From assembly GCA_019637155.1 (NCBI GenBank), contig JAHBWE010000008.1:248001-312000 (forward strand): a stretch of 64,000 bases of DNA. The letters run 5' to 3'. Shown in pieces: positions 17,362-25,359 of the stretch. Below the pieces are notes generated by a model, which had not been told where the DNA came from, made no database searches, and saw only the letters and a program-made list of their open reading frames with translations. Positions within the stretch are counted from its first letter, which is position 1. The number at the start of each line of letters is the position of its first letter. The DNA is from Labilithrix sp. (lineage in GTDB: Bacteria; Myxococcota_A; Polyangia; Polyangiales; Polyangiaceae). A program made the position numbers and the translations under genes.

Positions 17362-18096
17362 GTGCCTCGCCGGCTCGGCTTCCTCGACGGCCTCCGCGCC
17401 TTCTTCGGCGGGATCGGCTTTGTCCTGTTTCGCCCGAAAATGTGGGGCTGGGCCGCGATCCCTATCTTCGTCGCGACGCTGCTCTTCGGCGCGACCGGCG
17501 CCCTCGCGATCTGGGGCGGAGCGAGCCTCGCCGACCAGGTCCTCTCCGGGGCGACGAGCGGCTGGGCGGCGGCCGGGCTCTGGGGCCTCCGCGTCCTGTT
17601 CTGGATCGTGGGCCTCCTCCTCGCGTTCCTCCTCGCGCTCACGCTCGCGCAGCCGCTCTCGGGGTTCGCGCTCGACGCGATCGCGCGCCGCCAGGAGCTC
17701 GCCCTCGGCGGCCGCACGTGGCCGGATCAGCCTCTTTTCCCGTCGCTCTTCCGTTCGCTCCGCGTCACGCTCTTCGCCCTCGCGGTGAGCCTGCCGCTCC
17801 TCCTTCTTCTCTCGGTGGTCACGCTCCTCTTTCCGCCGGCGTCGGTCGTCACCGTCCCGCTCAAGCTCGCGGTCGCGGGGTTCGCGATCAGCTACGACTT
17901 CCTGGACTACCCGCTCGGCCTCCGCGGCGAGGAGGTGGGGGCGCGCGCGGCCTTCCTGCGCCGGCACGCGGCGGCGGTCCTCGGCTTCGGGCTCGCGGCG
18001 TCGGTGGTCCTCCTCGTGCCGGGGTTGGGGCTCCTCCTCCTGCCCTTTGGGGTGGCGGGCGCGACGCGTTTGGTAGTCCTTGCCGATCGGCCATGA
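17362..18096 (+). CDS. EI24/CysZ-like integral membrane protein
   Basis: The 244-residue protein has the EI24 (CysZ) pattern: an amphipathic N-terminus LGFLDGLRAFFGGIGFVLFR, then hydrophobic helices around 31-52, 70-98, 133-160, 165-182 and 205-235, with the SYDFLDYPLGLRG loop typical of the family. CysZ imports sulfate, but most EI24 proteins outside gamma-proteobacteria are uncharacterised, and no cysteine-synthesis gene is nearby. Two in-frame GTGs (17344 and 17362) are possible starts; 17362 is chosen because PRRLGFLDGL resembles family N-termini. Confidence 0.82.
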   Translation: MPRRLGFLDGLRAFFGGIGFVLFRPKMWGWAAIPIFVATLLFGATGALAIWGGASLADQVLSGATSGWAAAGLWGLRVLFWIVGLLLAFLLALTLAQPLSGFALDAIARRQELALGGRTWPDQPLFPSLFRSLRVTLFALAVSLPLLLLLSVVTLLFPPASVVTVPLKLAVAGFAISYDFLDYPLGLRGEEVGARAAFLRRHAAAVLGFGLAASVVLLVPGLGLLLLPFGVAGATRLVVLADRP

Positions 18097-18120
18097 AGCG
18101 TGTGAGGCTGAGCCGCTGAA

Positions 18121-18552
18121 ATGAGCACGCCGCTGACGATCAACGACAAGGTCACGCTGCCCGGCAGCGATCTCGAATGGACCGCCGTGAGGTCTGGCGG
18201 CCCGGGCGGTCAGAACGTGAACAAGGTCTCCTCGAAGATCGAGCTCACGTTCGACTTCGAGGGGACGGTCGCCCTCCCGGACGACGCGCGCGATCGCCTC
18301 CGCAAGCTCGCGAAGGGCTCGCTCGACGCCGAGGGCCGCATCCTCGTGAAGAGCGAGAAGACCCGCGACCAGGCGAAGAACCTCGCCGACGCCCGCCAGA
18401 AGCTCAAGGAGATGATCCTCGAAGCGCTGAAGGTGCCGAAGGTCCGAAAGCCGACGAAGGTGAGCAAAGCGCAGAAGGCCAAGCGCGTCACCGAGAAGAA
18501 GAAGGTCGCCAAGAAGAAGGCCACGCGCAAGAAGCCGTCGAAGGACGACTGA
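18121..18552 (+). CDS. arfB: alternative ribosome-rescue factor B (peptidyl-tRNA hydrolase, GGQ type)
   Basis: ArfB (YaeJ) enters stalled ribosomes lacking a stop codon and hydrolyses the peptidyl-tRNA. The 143-residue protein has the release-factor catalytic loop SGGPGGQNVNKVSSKIEL (GGQ at about 28-30) and, after a short linker, a strongly basic tail (KKKVAKKKATRKKP) that inserts into the empty mRNA channel. The length and layout match the family. It lies 24 bases after the EI24-like gene, on the same strand. Confidence 0.93.
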   Translation: MSTPLTINDKVTLPGSDLEWTAVRSGGPGGQNVNKVSSKIELTFDFEGTVALPDDARDRLRKLAKGSLDAEGRILVKSEKTRDQAKNLADARQKLKEMILEALKVPKVRKPTKVSKAQKAKRVTEKKKVAKKKATRKKPSKDD

Positions 18553-18604
18553 CTGCTCCTCGTCTCGCGCGCCCCTCGTCTCGCGCGTCGAGCACCTTCT
18601 TGTT

Positions 18605-18900
18605 TCAGTCGAGTTGCTCGAGCTCCTCGCACCGGAGGATACGCTCGCGCTCGACGTCGGTGACGGGAAGCTTGCGCGCGGCCAGGACGCTGAAGATCCC
18701 CTCGGCCTTTCCTGCGGATGCGCTCCGGTTTCGTGTCGGCGGCCTGGGGAGGGCCGCGGCGCCATCACCGAGAACAGGAGGTCCGTGCGCTGCTCCGCGA
18801 GCGCACGCTCCACGAACGTCCCCGGCTCGTGCCGCCACCTCCGCGGGCAGGATCGCTTGCAGCTCGCCCCGGCGCGTTCTCCGGATCCGAGAACACGTGC
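18605..18900 (-). pseudogene. decayed Rpn/YhgA-like PD-(D/E)XK nuclease gene
   Basis: Three fragments in different minus-strand frames line up with the conserved ends of Rpn/YhgA-type transposase-like nucleases. HVFSDPENAPG starts directly after the neighbouring lipoprotein stop. LQAILPAEVA is in the next frame. HEPGTFVERALAEQRTDLLF then shifts again. The middle, including the nuclease core, is absent, and the C-terminal helix appears as GIFSVLAARKLPVTDVERER and RILRCEELEQLD before a stop at 18605. So the gene has at least two frameshifts and a large internal deletion. Confidence 0.6.
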
Positions 18901-18901
18901 C

Positions 18902-19399
18902 TCAATCGCAGCGGGACATCATGCGGGCGGCGCGGGCGCGGAGCTTGTTTCGGAGGAGGTCGACGTCGTCCATCTTGTCGGGGGTGAACGTGAGGCGGGC
19001 GCCGTCGGCGACCTCCTCGAAGCGTGTCTGCACGGGTGGGAGGTGGACCGGCTGGATGCCGTGGCGTCCGCCGCCCACGCCGTGCCAGCCGTCGTGGCCA
19101 ACGCCTGCGCCCCTCCCCGCTCCGTGGAGCGCGGCCGCGTCGCGGGCGCGGCGTCGGAGCTCGTCGAGGCGATCGGGCGTCGTCGTGAAGAGCAGCGTCG
19201 CGCCCGTCGCCGTCTCGTCGAACTGGATGTGCGCGTTCTCGACGCCGAGCGGGCACGTCGCGCGGATCCGACTCGCGTCGAGCGTCCGCGGAGGTCCCGC
19301 GACCGGCGGCGGCTTCTCCCCGCACGCCGTGACGAGCACCGCGAGCACGATCGCCGCCCCCGCACCTCGAACCGCCGGCAACCATCCCTCGATCGACAT
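18902..19399 (-). CDS. lipoprotein with a repeated ferredoxin-like half, unknown function
   Basis: The 165-residue protein starts with a signal ending in the lipobox VTAC (Cys at about 26). Two similar segments follow: AHIQFDETATGATLLFTT then a helix DRLDELRRRARDAAAL, and TRFEEVADGARLTFTP then a helix DKMDDVDLLRNKLRARA. This strand-strand-helix duplication is joined by a Gly/His-rich linker (HGAGRGAGVGHDGWHGVGG). The His-rich linker could bind metal; this is inference. The ATG at 19399 sits just before the signal peptide. Confidence 0.65.
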   Translation of the reverse strand: MSIEGWLPAVRGAGAAIVLAVLVTACGEKPPPVAGPPRTLDASRIRATCPLGVENAHIQFDETATGATLLFTTTPDRLDELRRRARDAAALHGAGRGAGVGHDGWHGVGGGRHGIQPVHLPPVQTRFEEVADGARLTFTPDKMDDVDLLRNKLRARAARMMSRCD

Positions 19400-19460
19400 C
19401 GCGCTCGCCTTCGAAGCACGTCGCGCGCCAGCGTGCGCGACGCCGTTTCCGCGTGCACAC

Positions 19461-19498
19461 GCCCCTTCGGCGCGCATCTGCCCCTTCGGCGCGCATCT
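19461..19498. repeat. exact 19-bp tandem duplication
   Basis: A 19-bp unit beginning GCCCCTTCGGCGCGC occurs twice without mismatch, at 19461-19479 and 19480-19498, in the gap between the XRE repressor's 3' end and the lipoprotein start. It may be a slippage product. Confidence 0.85.
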
Positions 19499-19528
19499 CG
19501 TGCACCGGCCGGCGCACGCCGTGCGCGA

Positions 19529-20314
19529 TCAGGGCCGGCGCGGCTTCGGGACGAGGACCTCGACCAGATCGGCGATCACGCGCAGCTCGTGCTCGTCGGC
19601 GGCGTCGATCACGACGGGCGCGTAGCGTGGGTTGAGCGAGCGAAGGGTCACGCGCTGCGTGCCGTCCGGTCGCCGGCGGGTCTCGAGCATCTTCAACGCG
19701 AACGGTCCGCCGAGGCCCTCGGCCGAGAAGACGGGGTGGGCCACCAAGACCGCGCGGCCGCGAAAGGGCGGCGGCGCCGGCGGACCGAAGAGGCAGACCG
19801 CGCCGTCCGGGATCCGAGGCTCCATCGAGTCGCCCTCGATCTGAGCGACGAACTGCCGCTCGGGAGGAGGACCCTTCCGCGGGAGGATGACCCAGCCGAG
19901 CGCTTCGACGACGCGACCGCCGTCCGCGAACGCGCCCGCGGCCGCTCGGAGCGTCATCACCGGAACCGCATGGACCGGCCGCCGCCCTCGCATCGTCGAC
20001 GGACGCACGCGGTACCCCGCAGCGCTCAGGCGCACGAGCGGCGTCGGTCGGACGACCGCGTGCGTCGCGGCCGGCGTCTTCGCGTTGGGGTCGGCCGCCG
20101 CGATGAGCGCGTACACCGTCGTGCCGAGCTCCGTCGCGATCCGTTCGAGCGTACGGAGCTGCAGGTTCTGCTTGCCCGACTCGATCCGCTGGTAGTTCGT
20201 GGGCGCCGTGTCGAGCCGGGCGGCGAGGGCCTCCTGCGTCATCGAGATCGCCTCCCGGCGCCGGGCGATCGCCCGCGCAACGCAATGAAGAAGGTCGTCT
20301 TTCTCGCGCGCCAA
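19529..20314 (-). CDS. XRE-family transcriptional repressor with S24 (LexA/CI-like) peptidase domain
   Basis: Residues 13-66 form a helix-turn-helix (SMTQEALAARLDTAPTNYQR). The C-terminal half is an S24 self-cleaving domain with an AAAG cleavage-type site near 125-127, nucleophile S163 in GDSMEP and general-base K208 in FALKML. Such regulators dimerise on palindromes and are inactivated by RecA-stimulated self-cleavage or act as stress sensors. A perfect 14-bp palindrome lies 40 bases upstream of the start and could be its own operator. The divergent neighbour encoding an outer-membrane-type protein is a possible target. Confidence 0.85.
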   Translation of the reverse strand: MAREKDDLLHCVARAIARRREAISMTQEALAARLDTAPTNYQRIESGKQNLQLRTLERIATELGTTVYALIAAADPNAKTPAATHAVVRPTPLVRLSAAGYRVRPSTMRGRRPVHAVPVMTLRAAAGAFADGGRVVEALGWVILPRKGPPPERQFVAQIEGDSMEPRIPDGAVCLFGPPAPPPFRGRAVLVAHPVFSAEGLGGPFALKMLETRRRPDGTQRVTLRSLNPRYAPVVIDAADEHELRVIADLVEVLVPKPRRP

Positions 20315-20354
20315 GCCATCGACGAGTTGGGCGCCGATGACGAGTGCGAACCAT

Positions 20355-20368
20355 CATCACTAGTGATG
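20355..20368. promoter_or_regulatory. palindrome, candidate operator of the XRE-S24 repressor
   Basis: CATCACTAGTGATG is a perfect 14-bp palindrome flanked by ACCAT and GTT, in the AT-richer gap between the divergent repressor and outer-membrane genes. A looser CATC-TTC-GATG element follows at 20464-20474. Their position fits autoregulation plus control of the divergent gene. Confidence 0.5.
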
Positions 20369-20529
20369 GTTCAATGTTCGATTTCTGCTCGACAATTTGG
20401 CGTTCATGCAATCGAGAGTCGCAGATTCGTCGTTGACATCGGATGACGCGCCCCTCTAAGAAGCATCTTCGATGATGGTGCTATATCGCCAATTGCGGGG
20501 AAGGCGCTGTCAGCAGTCGGGAGGGACCA

Positions 20530-22776
20530 TTGGTCGATCGTCGAGTATCCAAGTGCCGCTCAACCTCGTCGCGCCGAGCCGTGGCGCTGGCCGGCGTCGT
20601 GGGCCTCCTCGTCGGCCTGCCGCTCACCGCGGTCGCTGACGAGCCCGCGGCGCCGCCGTCGTCGCCTGCGCCGTCGTCGACGGCGCCGACGGTCCATGGC
20701 GTCTACGACTTTTGCTACATGCGTCCTCCGAAGAAGACGTCCCACTACGAGAAGTGGCGAGTCGTCGTCTTCGAGCTCGGCGGCAAGGAGATCGCGACCG
20801 GTCCCGAGAAAGAGGTCGACGAGAAGGGCATCGCCGTCGGAGAGCACCAGGTCTTCCGCAACGGCGCCCTCTTCAACGACGTCCGCGACACGTTCTCCGC
20901 GACGTTCCCGATGCCGCGCTTCTACGCCGTCGAGGCCGAGACGGAGAGCCCGGCGGCGCTCCGCGGGAAGAAGCAGCTCTCCAGCAAGGAGATGATCGAC
21001 GCGGCAGGCCTCGACACGTTCGCGGCCTACTCGATCGCGTGCTCGGACTGGGTCATCCTCCCTCGCCTGACGGAGAAGACCGCGTCGTGGAGGAAGGTCA
21101 CCGCGAAGAGAAAGAACGGGACGACGTACCAGCGGTGGATGCTCGATGTCTCCTGGAAGATGGAGGCCGACGTCTATCGCCACGAGGCGAACGGCGGGTT
21201 CACGCTCTTCCAGACGGTCACCGACGGCAACGATGCCGGCACCGACGCCGCCTACGAGCTGGCGACGAAGGCGCCGCAGCAGAACAACATGGGCGCGCAG
21301 CAGATGCTGGTCTCGAAGCATCCCAAGCCCGGATGCGACCCACCGATGATCGCGGAGGGGGCCGCGATCGTGAAGGGAATCCACGCCTGCGTCGACGCGC
21401 TCGGCGCGCTCGCCGACCGCGCCCGCGAGACGCTCAAGGCGGACGAGAGCGAAACCGCCGGCGGTGCTCCCACCCCGCCGCCCGCGGCCCCGGGCGCCGA
21501 CGGCGGAGCGCCCGCGACGCCGGCCGAAACGGTCGCGCCGACCCCGTTGAGCCCGCGGGAGCGAGGTCTCCTCAAGAGCCTCGCCGACAAGGATCGCGAC
21601 GTCATCCCGGCGCTCCTCGGACTGCTGGGCGACTCGAAGAGCCAGCGCCTCCTCGACCTCGCCGACGAGATCAAGTCCGCGAAGAGCGCCTGCGAGAAGC
21701 CGGTCGACAGCGTCGAAGCGGCGAGCGAAAAGCTCCGTCAGCTCAGTCAGCAGGGTCCGGCGTCGCTCGGAGTGCCGGCCGTCCTCGGGTTGGCGGAGTG
21801 CGCGGGGATCGATCTCTCGCCCGACCTCAGCAGCGCGTCGGCGCCCGGAACGCAGCAGCACTTCTCGAAGCACTGCAAGGACGTCGACGACGACGTCGCG
21901 CACGGCCGCGACGCCATGCGCAACGTCGCGCGGTGCCGCGGCCGCGTGAAGACGGAGTGGGCGACGCTGAACCTGCAGAACAAGGTCAAACAGCTCGATC
22001 CGTTCCGGCTCTTCTCGATACTGCTGGCTCGACCGGGCAAGGACCCGCCGCAGGGGATCTCGGTCGGAAGGAGCGAGGGCGCGCGGCGCGGCGACGTGTT
22101 CGTCGCGATGCTCGAGCGGAACGGAGAGCTCGTGTCGGCGGGCTTCGGGCGCATCTCGGACGACGGACCGGGCGGCGTCGAGGGAGAGACCAACCCCTCC
22201 GGCTTCAAGTTCCGCCGCGGCGAAGCCGACAACGGTACGCAGATGAAAGAGCACCCGCAGATCGGCGTCGTGCTCGGCGCTCGACCGCAGGTGAGCATGT
22301 ACGCGCTCAAAGGAAACCTCGACACGACCATCGCGTTCGGCGGCGCGGTCGAGGGCGGCTACAACGCGTCGAAGTTCGTCCCCGTCGGCGACGAGGTCTG
22401 GGGCCGCGCCAACATCGGGTTCCTCGTCGGCTCCAAGAAGGAGCAGTTCTTCAACATCGAGATCGGGCCCGAGGTCGTGAAGTACCTCGCGGGCGGCTTC
22501 GCGGCCTACGGCGGTCTCGGCGCATCGATCGCGCTCGCCTCCAAGAGCGTCGACACCCCCGGCGGAAGCCAGAGCTTCAGCGGCGCGAGCTACGGCGCGC
22601 TCCTCAACGTCGGCATCGACTACGCCATCACCCCCGACTGGAACGCGCGCCTCGGCGCCGGCTACCGGCAAGGCTTCAACAACGCCGATCTCACGAGCGA
22701 CGCGGCCCCGGGGAAGATCGACGGCGGCACGCTCTCGTACGCGCACGCCGGACTCGGTGTAAACTACACATTTTAG
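20530..22776 (+). CDS. exported protein with C-terminal outer-membrane barrel-like domain
   Basis: This 748-residue protein has a cleavable signal (about 1-37), a Pro/Ala linker, an N-terminal domain of about 200 residues with paired cysteines, a second Pro/Ala linker near 315-345, a helical domain, and a C-terminal stretch (about 590-748) of alternating strands such as FGGAVEGGYNASKFVPV and WNARLGAGYRQGF, ending in Phe (GVNYTF) as outer-membrane barrels do. No named family is recognised. The start is TTG at 20530, supported by GGGAGGG six bases upstream. The neighbouring XRE-S24 repressor may regulate it. Confidence 0.72.
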   Translation: MVDRRVSKCRSTSSRRAVALAGVVGLLVGLPLTAVADEPAAPPSSPAPSSTAPTVHGVYDFCYMRPPKKTSHYEKWRVVVFELGGKEIATGPEKEVDEKGIAVGEHQVFRNGALFNDVRDTFSATFPMPRFYAVEAETESPAALRGKKQLSSKEMIDAAGLDTFAAYSIACSDWVILPRLTEKTASWRKVTAKRKNGTTYQRWMLDVSWKMEADVYRHEANGGFTLFQTVTDGNDAGTDAAYELATKAPQQNNMGAQQMLVSKHPKPGCDPPMIAEGAAIVKGIHACVDALGALADRARETLKADESETAGGAPTPPPAAPGADGGAPATPAETVAPTPLSPRERGLLKSLADKDRDVIPALLGLLGDSKSQRLLDLADEIKSAKSACEKPVDSVEAASEKLRQLSQQGPASLGVPAVLGLAECAGIDLSPDLSSASAPGTQQHFSKHCKDVDDDVAHGRDAMRNVARCRGRVKTEWATLNLQNKVKQLDPFRLFSILLARPGKDPPQGISVGRSEGARRGDVFVAMLERNGELVSAGFGRISDDGPGGVEGETNPSGFKFRRGEADNGTQMKEHPQIGVVLGARPQVSMYALKGNLDTTIAFGGAVEGGYNASKFVPVGDEVWGRANIGFLVGSKKEQFFNIEIGPEVVKYLAGGFAAYGGLGASIALASKSVDTPGGSQSFSGASYGALLNVGIDYAITPDWNARLGAGYRQGFNNADLTSDAAPGKIDGGTLSYAHAGLGVNYTF

Positions 22777-22798
22777 GCGGCTCGAGACGCGCGGCGAC

Positions 22799-24061
22799 TC
22801 AAGCCGAGCGCCGGGACGTGACGATGCGCTCGATCCGCTCCGCGGCCCGCGCGGCGCCGGGCTCCGCGCGGAGGCGGGCGCCGAGCGCCTCGGCGCGGGC
22901 GCGGTGGTCCGGTCCGAGCGCGGCGCGGATCGCGGCGGCGAGGCGCTCCGCCGTCACGCGGCTCCGCGCGAGCGCGCGCGGGCCGGTGCCGAGCTTGCGG
23001 TTGAGGAGGGCCCAGAACGGCTGGTCGCCGAAGAAGGTCATGATCACGTTGGGCCTCCCCGCGCGCAGCGCCTCGTGGAACGTGCCGACGCCGCCGTGAT
23101 GGACGACCGCGGCGACGCGCGGAAAGAGCCAATCGTGCGGCGTCTCGTCGACGACGTGCACGCGCTCGTCGCTCGACGTCAGCCCCGCCCACCCGCGCGC
23201 GAGGACGACGCGAACGCCCGCGAGGCGCGCCGCCTTCGTCACGATGACGGAGAGCTCCTCCGGCGCGAAGCCCGTCATCGAGCCGAAGCCGACGTAGACC
23301 GGCGGCGGGCCCGCCGCGAGGAAGTCGGCGAGCGCGTCCGGCGGCGTGAACGGCGCCGGCGGCAGGAACGGGAACCCCGCGATCTCGTAGGGAGCCGGCC
23401 AGTCGGCGGGGCGCGCGAGCACCGATTCGCTGAAGAGGTGCACTCCGGGTATCCTGCGCGCGAGGACCGCGCTCACGACGTTGCGCTCGCGGAACGGCGC
23501 GACGCCGACGCGCCGGCGATAGTCGTTGTGGACCTCGTTGAACGGGCCGAACGCGAGGGACAGCACCTCGTGCCCGGCGGCGCGCTTCACGAAGCCGGGG
23601 AAGCGGTCGAGCCACACCGCCCCCACCGGCGCGATCTCGCGGGAGGGGACCATCGGCCACGGCGCGAGCACGACCGCGGGCAGGCCGCGACGATCGGCGG
23701 CGTGGAGCGCGCCGGGCGCGAGGACGTAGAAGAGGACGGCGTCCGCGCCCTCGACCGCCGCGTCGGCGTCCTCGCACCACCGCGCCTGGAGCGGCACGAG
23801 CAGCTCGCGCCCGTGGCGCGCATACTCGCGCGGCGATCCGGCCGACTCGAGCCAGCGCCGTCCGAGGTCCGACTCGAGGAGCGCGCGGAAGTTGTCGCGC
23901 AAGGGCGGGCCCGGCTCGACGCCGTGCGCGCGGATGAACGCGCCGTATTCGGCGTGGGTCGAGAGCGTCACGCGATGGCCGCGGTCCATGAGCGCCCGCG
24001 CGAGCGCGACGTACGGCTGGACGTCTCCGCGCGTCCCGCAGGTGACGATCGCGATTTTCAT
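22799..24061 (-). CDS. GT28/GT1-type glycosyltransferase (sterol- or macrolide-glycosyltransferase-like)
   Basis: The N-terminus MKIAIVTCGTRGDVQPYVAL is the signature of the UGT/MGT group that glycosylates lipids, sterols or polyketides, and the C-terminal sugar-nucleotide site appears as AAVVHHGGVGTFHEALRAG followed by PNVIMTFFGDQPFWA. The 420-residue length is normal for the family. The acceptor is not evident: no polyketide or carotenoid genes are in the window. The start codon lies only 17 bases from the divergent FHA-sigma54 activator start, so the two promoters must overlap. Confidence 0.88.
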   Translation of the reverse strand: MKIAIVTCGTRGDVQPYVALARALMDRGHRVTLSTHAEYGAFIRAHGVEPGPPLRDNFRALLESDLGRRWLESAGSPREYARHGRELLVPLQARWCEDADAAVEGADAVLFYVLAPGALHAADRRGLPAVVLAPWPMVPSREIAPVGAVWLDRFPGFVKRAAGHEVLSLAFGPFNEVHNDYRRRVGVAPFRERNVVSAVLARRIPGVHLFSESVLARPADWPAPYEIAGFPFLPPAPFTPPDALADFLAAGPPPVYVGFGSMTGFAPEELSVIVTKAARLAGVRVVLARGWAGLTSSDERVHVVDETPHDWLFPRVAAVVHHGGVGTFHEALRAGRPNVIMTFFGDQPFWALLNRKLGTGPRALARSRVTAERLAAAIRAALGPDHRARAEALGARLRAEPGAARAAERIERIVTSRRSA

Positions 24062-24078
24062 CGTAGCCTTGGCCCTCC

Positions 24079-25359
24079 ATGAGCGAGACCGAGGCGATCG
24101 AGTCGGCGGACGCGCCCACCGCGAGCGGCTTCCGCCTCACCGTCGTCGACGGCGACGTCACCTACGAGGCGACCGGCCCGCGCTGCGCGATCGGCACCCA
24201 CCAGTCGAACGACCTCTGCCTCTCCGATCCGAAGGTCTCGCGCTTCCACTGCGAGATCGTCCTCGACGGGCCGAACGCGCGCATCCGCGATCTCGGGAGC
24301 AGGAACGGGACCGTGGTCGACGGCGTCCGCGTCGCGGACGCGTTCCTGCGCGCCGGCAGCGTCGTCCGCCTCGCCGGGGTCTCGCTCCGGTTCGACCTGC
24401 TCGAGCAGGTCCGCCGCGTGCCGATCTCGTCGCGACGGAGCTTCCACGGCGTCGTCGCCGAGTCGATCGCGATGCGCGCCGCGCTCGCGCCGATCGAGCG
24501 CGCGGCCGGCAACGACATGACGGTGCTGCTCGAGGGCGAGACCGGGACCGGGAAGGGCAAGGTCGCGGAGGCGATCCACCGCGCGAGCGCGCGGAGCGGC
24601 CGGCCCTTCGTCGTCGTCGACTGCGGCGCGATCCCGGCGAACCTCCTCGAGTCGGAGCTCTACGGCCACGAGAAGGGCGCGTTCACCGGCGCCGGCGAGC
24701 GGCGCGTCGGCGCGTTCGAGGAGGCGAGCGGCGGGACGATCTTCCTCGACGAGATCGGCGAGCTCCCGCTCGAGCAGCAGCCCAAGCTGCTCCGCGCGCT
24801 CGAGAGCCGCGAGATCCGGCGCGTCGGCTCGAACGCGCATCAGAAGGTCGACGTCCGCATCGTCGCGGCGACGAACCGCGACCTGCGCCGCGAGGTCAAC
24901 GACGGACGCTACCGCGCGGACCTGTACTTCCGCCTCGCGGTGATGCGCGTCGCGCTCCCGCCGCTGCGCGAGCGCGCCGACGACCTCCCCGCCCTGAGCC
25001 GCGACCTCCTCCGCTCGCTCGGCGCGAGCGACGACGCGATCGCGGCGCTTTGCACGCCCGAGCTCTTCGCGTCGCTCCGTCGCGGCGCGTGGCCCGGCAA
25101 CGTGCGCGAGCTCAGGAACCACCTCGAGCGATGCCTCGCGTTCGAGGAGGCGCTCCCGATCGGCGAGGAGGCCGCGCCGCGCGCCGAGGTCGACGCGAGC
25201 GTGCCCTACGCCGAGGCCCGCCGGCGCACGCTCGATCGGTTCGAGCAGGCCTACGTGAAGGACCTCGTCGCGCGCCATCGAGGGCAGATGACCAAGGCCG
25301 CCGCCGCGGCGGGGATCGATCGCGTGTACCTCTACAAGCTGCTGAAGCGTCATCGCTGA
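24079..25359 (+). CDS. FHA-domain sigma54-dependent transcriptional activator
   Basis: Residues 34-101 form an FHA phospho-threonine reader (GTHQSNDL, SRFHCEI, GSRNGTVVDGV). Residues 125-360 form an NtrC-type AAA+ domain with Walker A GETGTGKG (153-160), the sigma54-contacting loop GAFTGA (200-205) and Walker B TIFLDE (220-225). A Fis-type helix-turn-helix closes the protein (MTKAAAAAGIDRVYLYKLLK). The Walker A ends in KG rather than the usual KE. FHA input suggests control by a Ser/Thr kinase, and the adjacent convergent kinase gene is the obvious candidate. The 3' end overlaps that gene by 10 bases. Confidence 0.93.
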   Translation: MSETEAIESADAPTASGFRLTVVDGDVTYEATGPRCAIGTHQSNDLCLSDPKVSRFHCEIVLDGPNARIRDLGSRNGTVVDGVRVADAFLRAGSVVRLAGVSLRFDLLEQVRRVPISSRRSFHGVVAESIAMRAALAPIERAAGNDMTVLLEGETGTGKGKVAEAIHRASARSGRPFVVVDCGAIPANLLESELYGHEKGAFTGAGERRVGAFEEASGGTIFLDEIGELPLEQQPKLLRALESREIRRVGSNAHQKVDVRIVAATNRDLRREVNDGRYRADLYFRLAVMRVALPPLRERADDLPALSRDLLRSLGASDDAIAALCTPELFASLRRGAWPGNVRELRNHLERCLAFEEALPIGEEAAPRAEVDASVPYAEARRRTLDRFEQAYVKDLVARHRGQMTKAAAAAGIDRVYLYKLLKRHR

